A DNA stretch of 64,000 nucleotides from Trematomus loennbergii (Eukaryota > Chordata > Actinopteri > Perciformes > Nototheniidae). The position numbers and the translations under genes are program-made. Numbering within the stretch: position 1 is the stretch's first letter; each line of letters starts with the position of its first letter. Location: NCBI GenBank assembly GCA_012861695.1, contig JAAOOA010000011.1, positions 557,501 to 621,500 on the forward strand, in the 5' to 3' direction. Positions 1-64,000 of the stretch are shown in pieces. Under the pieces are notes generated by a model. The model saw nothing but the letters and a program-made list of their open reading frames with translations, was not told the origin of the DNA and did not search any database.

Positions 1-536
1 ATGGAACAGCGTGAACGTGGAGTGAGACTATGGAACAGCGTGAACGTGGAGTGAGACTATGGAACAGCGTGAACGTGGAGTGAGACTATGGAACAGCGTG
101 AACGTGGAGTGAGACTATGGAACAGCGTGAACGTGGAGTGAGACTATGGAACAGCGTGAACGTGGAGTGAGACTATGGAACAGCGTGAACGTGGAGTGAG
201 ACTATGGAACAGCGTGAACGTGGAGTGAGACTATGGAACAGCGTGAACGTGGAGTGAGACTATGGAACAGCGTGAACGTGGAGTGAGACTATGGAACAGC
301 GTGAACGTGGAGTGAGACTATGGAACAGCGTGAACGTGGAGTGAGACTATGGAACAGCGTGAACGTGGAGTGAGACTATGGAACAGCGTGAACGTGGAGT
401 GAGACTATGGAACAGCGTGAACGTGGAGTGAGACTATGGAACAGCGTGAACGTGGAGTGAGACTATGGAACAGCGTGAACGTGGAGTGAGACTATGGAAC
501 AGTGTGAACGTGGAGTGAGACTATGGAACAGTGTGA
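1..536. repeat. 29-bp minisatellite, about 18.5 copies
   Basis: A 29-bp unit beginning ATGGAACAGCGTGAACG repeats head to tail from base 1; copies start at 1, 30, 59 and so on to 523. The first 17 copies look identical. The 18th (494) and the partial 19th (523) carry C to T in GCGTGAA, giving GTGTGAA, so variation is confined to the inner edge. The unit length is not a multiple of three and every reading frame soon meets a stop, so it is not coding. The array runs off the left edge and its true size is unknown. Confidence 0.97.
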
Positions 537-1109
537 AGAGCTAAAGCCATGTCCAGACATTAACCAGTTCAAGAGGAAATACAGAGAAATGATTTTCTCG
601 AGGTACAGGATGGGGAAGGGGTTTGACTATGTGTATGTGTGTATGTGTGAGTATGTAGGTGTGTATATGTATGTGTGCATATATGTATATCAGTGTATGT
701 GTGTGTATGTATATGTGTATATGTATATATGTCAATCAACAGGTAAAGCAGATTATAATAATAATAACAATAATATGAATAATAATGATAATTATTGCAG
801 ATTATAGATTATAAATAAATCATTTAGGGACAAGGGGGTGAGATTAAATAAGTTATACTTCTTCTCACTCCTTTTCGAACACTAGATGTGCCACTGTTTA
901 TGTTGCTAATGCTGTTGTTGTAAATGTCATGTTTTTTCTCTTACATGACTATGCACTGCAACATTTTTTTGTTTTGTAATTATTTATTTTACTTGTTCGA
1001 AATAATGTATCAATCAATCAATTCTGAGCTTTATGAACGTGTGGTTCTTATTAAACCTAAGCCTATCAGAACCAATGTATTATTGTACCATGCATTCTAA
1101 CTCTCTAAC
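537..1109. other. Unassigned AT-rich stretch between minisatellite and GT array
   Basis: Contains a (GT/AT)-rich patch at about 627-732, an (ATA)-rich patch near 755-790 and a tail of A/T-rich sequence. The remaining C-terminal exons of adat1 could be expected here or further left, but I found no segment resembling the ADAT1 C-terminus on the minus strand. Confidence 0.6.
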
Positions 1110-1170
1110 AGTGTGTTGTGTGTGTGTGTTGTGTGTGTGTGTTGTGTGTGGTGTGTGTGTGTGTGTGTGT

Positions 1171-1248
<78 letters not shown>

Positions 1249-1432
1249 TGGTGTTTGTGGTGTGGGTGTGTGTGTTGTGTGTGTGTGTGTGTGTGGTGTG
1301 TGTGTGTTGTGTGTGTGTGTGTGTGTTGTGTGTGTGTGTGTGTGTGTGTTGTGTGTGTGGGTGTGTGTGTGTTGTGTGTGTGTTGTGTGTGTGTGTGTTG
1401 TGTGTGTGTGTGGTGTGTGTGTGTGTGTGTGT
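1110..1432. repeat. (GT)n microsatellite with frequent interruptions
   Basis: About 320 bases of GT dinucleotide broken repeatedly by TT or GG juxtapositions (single-base losses). On the gene strand this is a (CA)n array that begins a few bases downstream of the donor of the adat1 exon at 1440-1583. Confidence 0.97.
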
Positions 1433-1439
1433 CTCCCAC

Positions 1440-5785
<4,346 letters not shown>

Positions 5786-6100
5786 GTTAACCCGGGCCGG
5801 GGCGTGTGAGGGGGGGCACACAGGCATTAGAGTTATAATGTATGTTTAAGTGAAATGTAATTTAAAAAGTCACGGTGGCACATGAACAATATCTAACAGT
5901 ATTTGTACTAAGCTCGGCTGCTTGAAGGTATCTCGAGAAAACGCAGAGTTCACTTCCGGGCCGAGCCAGCGAATGATTTCAAAATAAAGGTCCTTCACTA
6001 ATGGAGCCCTAACATCTAATTAAAGGAGCTATCAGCACGGTATTACTAGAAAACAGTAGAAGTATCCATGTAGTACAGGAAGCAAAAACAATTACAGTAG
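5786..6100 (-). promoter_or_regulatory. Probable adat1 promoter region with ETS-type site
   Basis: The region just upstream of the adat1 start codon holds ACTTCCGG at 5952-5959 (CCGGAAGT on the gene strand), the consensus ETS site common in TATA-less housekeeping promoters. I see no convincing TATA box. This is inferred from position and one motif only. Confidence 0.4.
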
Positions 6101-60497
<54,397 letters not shown>

Positions 60498-62867
60498 CTG
60501 AGAGCGCACACACACACACACACACACACACAAAACAATAAGAAGAACTGTCAGAAAGGAAAAGATTAGATTTGTAAAACTGGCAAATCTCTTGAAAGTA
60601 AAAAAATGTTGTCGCATTAAGATACACACGGTTTGACTGTGGCCACAGTTCAACCACAATAAGGAAATGTATTTCTATTTATGAACGTGTTACAGGTCAA
60701 AGGTTCCATATCAGAGCAAACACAAACCAGCTGATCCGAATCAAACACAAAGACAAGCCAATGACTGTAGCACTTTAGACATTTCTTTGGCTCACAGTAA
60801 AATACAGACTTTTTAAAGCCCTTCAGACTTGCTTATTGACTCCAATCCACTCACAGCGTTCATGATGTAACTGTGTACAATAAGACCTAGATCTGGTGAA
60901 GGAGCTTTTAGTTGTTCTGCTACTCTGGAACAAACTGCTTGGAGACCTGAAACCTGTCCCGCCGTATCCTCATTCATAAGATCATGATCAGGGCAGCTAC
61001 AGTGTGACACATTATATACATTCACTACACTTATATCAGTAGTAGATTCAAAACATTAAGCTCTCTAAGGTCACGGGTTGACATTTGTATTTATTCAACG
61101 ATGTACTTAAAATAAAGTTAAAACTAGTACTTTTCCAATGTTTTGTTACAGTTCATGCAGAAGGGATCAGTGATCTGTTCCTCAGCATCACTGGAGTAAA
61201 CGTTTCTGCACTTTGTATAGAGGACGTCTACAAACGTCACTGTTTATACTAAAAGAAAATGATATAACTATGGCGCCTTCAGATCAAATTCAATCAATCA
61301 AACTACAACTTTCAAATGCCAAATCCAGTCATAATAAAAAGCCAGACTTTTTGCAAAAATCTAAGCGTTCTTTGTTTTCCTCTGTGAGGTTTTGCTCGAG
61401 CTGGTTTACGACTGTTCAAAATGAGTTTGAGTTTTCCCAGATGTGAGACATTTTGCCTTGAGCCATGCCAATATTTTTTTTCTTTTGTATGCTTGGAGGT
61501 ACACCCTCCATACTAAACATGAGTATGCTGTATGCATTTGAGACAAAACTCCTCTGGTAAGCAAACACACACATAAACATTGCCCTCTAGTGGAAAAAAG
61601 GAATAAGACATCTGGGATACACATTTAGTTCACTCTCGTGAGACTTGGGTCAATGAAAACCTTTCAAAGCTCTTCAAAACGTACATCAGAGTGCTTCTAT
61701 GGACAATATTTTGATCTATGTTTTTTATGCTGGTATTATCACCATTTGAACCTCACAACCTAATGAAATGAAGGCATGAGACACATTATAACTGCTGTCT
61801 GACCCTCATGTAAAGACTTCCTGATGTTCAGTGGCTCCTTACAGAGAACTGATGAAACCCCGTCTGAAAACATCTCTCTATATTTGTGATAGTTTGCTAA
61901 ATGTCGGCTCTGCAATTGATGTAAAAGCCTACAGCTGGGCTTAGAAAGGCTTAGCGACTTCCTGTATGCAGACATCATGGTGTCAGTCATATGAGAGCCG
62001 ATTTGTTCATCCTGAATCACTTCTGGATTGCAAACTGAGAAGCCTGGTAGTGTTTCTCAGGGTAAGTGTGATCAGGACAGGTGATGGATGAATAAATGAT
62101 GAGAGAGAGAAAGGCATTCTTCCACAGACAACACATTTGCAGATCTCTGAAGAGGAAGGAAGGGAGGATTGAGAGGAGGGGGACAGCAGATCCATGGTGA
62201 AGTAGAGGAGTGAAATAATATTGGTAGTGTAGAAAAGAGGAAACGGGAAGACCTGGGTCACACTGTACTTTTATGGGCTGTTCATAGGAAAGGTCTTTGA
62301 GGAGATACAGACACAAAAAACATCAATGCAACTGTTTCATGCTTAAACGTATGAATTCACTTGAGGGATATTACACCAGTGATACTTAACTAACCAGGGC
62401 TTTTGCTCTCTATCGATGATACCCTTCATTTCTGTGTTTTCAGCGTTTTGCTTATGCAGCGCTTTTAGTAAACGCTGCGCATGTTTCCTCAAGTTGGTGA
62501 ATGTGGAACAGCTGCTCTCAGAGTAAAAAGAAAAAAAAAGTTTCAAATTGATTCTGCGCAAAACCACAGATCACTTATATCCACAGATGAAGGATGATTT
62601 AACATCAGGAACTGTTATGTCGATACAATAAAAAGGGTAAAGGTTGGTTTTAAAACCTTACCCTAAAACCTAAAAGTTTGGTGAAAATGTTTAACTATAT
62701 CGACCTGGCGGTACTTTATGAATATTAGCTTACCGGTGTACTTAAACGACGGTGATTGCACTACAGTGGATACGATGCGCCCATGTGACATTTAGTGACT
62801 TGACTGTTGTGCCGATTCTTGCTAAAGAGAGTTTATTAACAGCGGTTGCATATCCTTCAAAAATAAT

Positions 62868-63290
62868 AATTCCTTACATTTATTATAGCGCTTTTTCCAG
62901 ATGCTCAAAGCGCTTTACAAATACACATTACACACATGTAACGGTCATGTACTGTGGACAATACCCACAGAAGCAAATTCAGGTGAAGTGTCTTGCCCAA
63001 GGACACAACGGCTTTACAGACGCAACGGGTTTTCGAACTGGTGTTCCCCAACGCCCCCTTGATCAACGCACTGCGCCACTCCGCCCATCTTCACACCTCG
63101 AAGTCATCAAGGCACTTTACAAGTACACATTACACACATGTAACTGTGGACAGTACCCACAGGAGCAAATTTGGGTGAAGTGTCTTGCCCAAGGACACAA
63201 CGGCCTGACGCAGTGGCGGCGGGGGCGGGTTTCGAACTGGAGTTCCCCAACACCACCCTTGATCTGATGATCAACGCACAGCCCACTGCG
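62868..63290. repeat. Two tandem copies of a dispersed SINE-like repeat
   Basis: AAAGCGCTTTACAAATACAC / GGCACTTTACAAGTACAC, then GTGAAGTGTCTTGCCCAAGG and ACACAACGGC .. TTTCGAACTGG.GTTCCCCAAC, occur twice (about 62890-63060 and 63108-63270). The motif AGTGTCTTGCCCAAGGACAC is common in fish retroposon-derived repeats. A related piece lies at 37905-38030. Confidence 0.8.
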
Positions 63291-63825
63291 CCACTCCGTG
63301 CCTATGAGCCATAATGTGTCATAGGCGTGCTTCTGTTGCCAATAAGGAATGGGAAACGCTGTGCATTCTGGGGCTGCCATTTGTGGAGGATGGCGTCCAT
63401 GGCAACAGCAGCAGCCATCAATATATATGAGTGTTCCCAAGTCATCCGTCAGCGGTTTTGCATCCGAAATGAATAAAGTATGAAATTATTATAAATGCCG
63501 TTACAAAGAGAAGCTCTAGGCAGAAACAGAGGAGCGTTATTTAAAAAAAGGTTAATTAATGACATCTGTCTGTATGAATTAAAAATAAATAGAAATAACA
63601 GATCGATCACTGTTACTAATGTCAGTCCTCTCTGGTGTTTAGAGTTGGTGTGTACACCTGTGCGTAATTAAAAAATATGAACTATTTAGAGGACCATGTC
63701 AGGTTTACAACCGGGTGGATACAAGACCTTCGGATCTACAAGCAAAGACCCCTATAGAATCATCCTGCTAATGCTATGCTAACTGAGTGTTAACCAAACA
63801 TCGGCATATCATGCATAATTAATTT

Positions 63826-63930
63826 TTATTTTATTTTTTATTTAACCTTTATTTAACCAGATAAAAGCATTGAGATAAAATCTCATTTTCAATGCTGACC
63901 TGGCCAAGAAGGCAGCAACGTTACACATAA
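63826..63930. repeat. Dispersed repeat TTTATTTAACCAG type
   Basis: TTTATTTAACCTTTATTTAACCAGATAAA followed by GAGATAAAATCTCATTTTC and GACCTGGCCAAGAAGGCAGC, a frequent fish retroelement terminus. It continues toward the right edge. Confidence 0.6.
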
Positions 63931-64000
63931 CACATAACACAAACATATCAAATACAGAGAACATAACTAAGAAAACAAAAGACGAAAAAGCAGTCACTAC

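Larger units (their letters stand above)
60498..64000. other. wwp2 5' intron (presumed), no start exon found
   Basis: The first visible wwp2 exon needs an upstream coding exon with the start Met. I read the minus strand here and did not recognise one. It contains the repeats listed at 62868-63290 and 63826-63930. Confidence 0.6.

Noticed and set aside
1..536. 29-bp direct repeats that could suggest a CRISPR array
   Set aside because: The repeats are contiguous with no spacers and the DNA is vertebrate; it is a minisatellite.
523..807. Plus-strand frame starting in the minisatellite (ELKPCPDINQFKRKYREM)
   Set aside because: No family recognised; it runs into GT-rich sequence and begins in a tandem repeat. 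A diverged repeat or exon remnant is possible but not supportable.
60813..61025. Minus-strand frame that might be the missing wwp2 first exon
   Set aside because: The peptide does not resemble the WWP2 N-terminus and no donor in the required phase was found.

Overview
The window is vertebrate, almost certainly ray-finned (teleost) fish DNA. It carries multi-exon genes with GT/AG introns, very long (CA)n/(GT)n arrays, fish-type L2-like and DIRS-like retroelements, and many small DNA transposons with terminal inverted repeats (TIRs). I cannot name the species.

Two genes were recognised, both on the minus strand. (1) adat1 (tRNA-specific adenosine deaminase 1, tRNA-Ala A37 to I37) occupies about 1440-5785: six exons including the start codon, with the C-terminal exons beyond the left edge. 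(2) wwp2 (NEDD4-family HECT ubiquitin ligase: C2, four WW domains, HECT) fills most of the rest: 22 coding exons from 60497 (C2) down to the stop codon at 8011. The exon with its start codon was not found and probably lies to the right of the window. The microRNA mir-140 sits in a wwp2 HECT-region intron (about 14815-14895), as expected from its known conserved location, which confirms wwp2 rather than wwp1 or itch.

Layout: 1-536, a 29-bp minisatellite; 1440-5785, adat1; 5786-8010, intergenic DNA with a likely adat1 promoter and a 300-bp CA array; 8011-20972, compact HECT/WW3/WW4 exons with mir-140 and small MITEs; 20973-31698, a large intron with piggyBac-like and other MITEs; 31699-31872, WW2; 31873-41149, an intron with an L2-like LINE and a 2.2-kb hAT element that itself contains another transposon; 41150-43638, WW1 and linker exons; 43639-58061, a giant intron with a DIRS-like element, a BED-finger hAT element and others; 58062-60497, C2 exons; 60498-64000, repeats and unassigned sequence.

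The most striking property is that half of the wwp2 exons (11 of 22) and two of the six adat1 exons contain small frame-breaking indels, mostly one base missing from a short homopolymer. The protein on both sides of each lesion stays highly conserved, and nearly all splice sites are intact. The interruptions inside the long CA arrays that I examined are likewise mostly single-base losses. I read this as uncorrected consensus error of a long-read-type assembly, not gene death. Any automatic annotation of this window will be fragmentary. No previously undescribed gene system was proven. The best candidates for novelty are the short DIRS-like element with a complete inverted-repeat/internal-complementary-region architecture, the nested transposons, and the TG/CA arrays that directly abut several splice sites.
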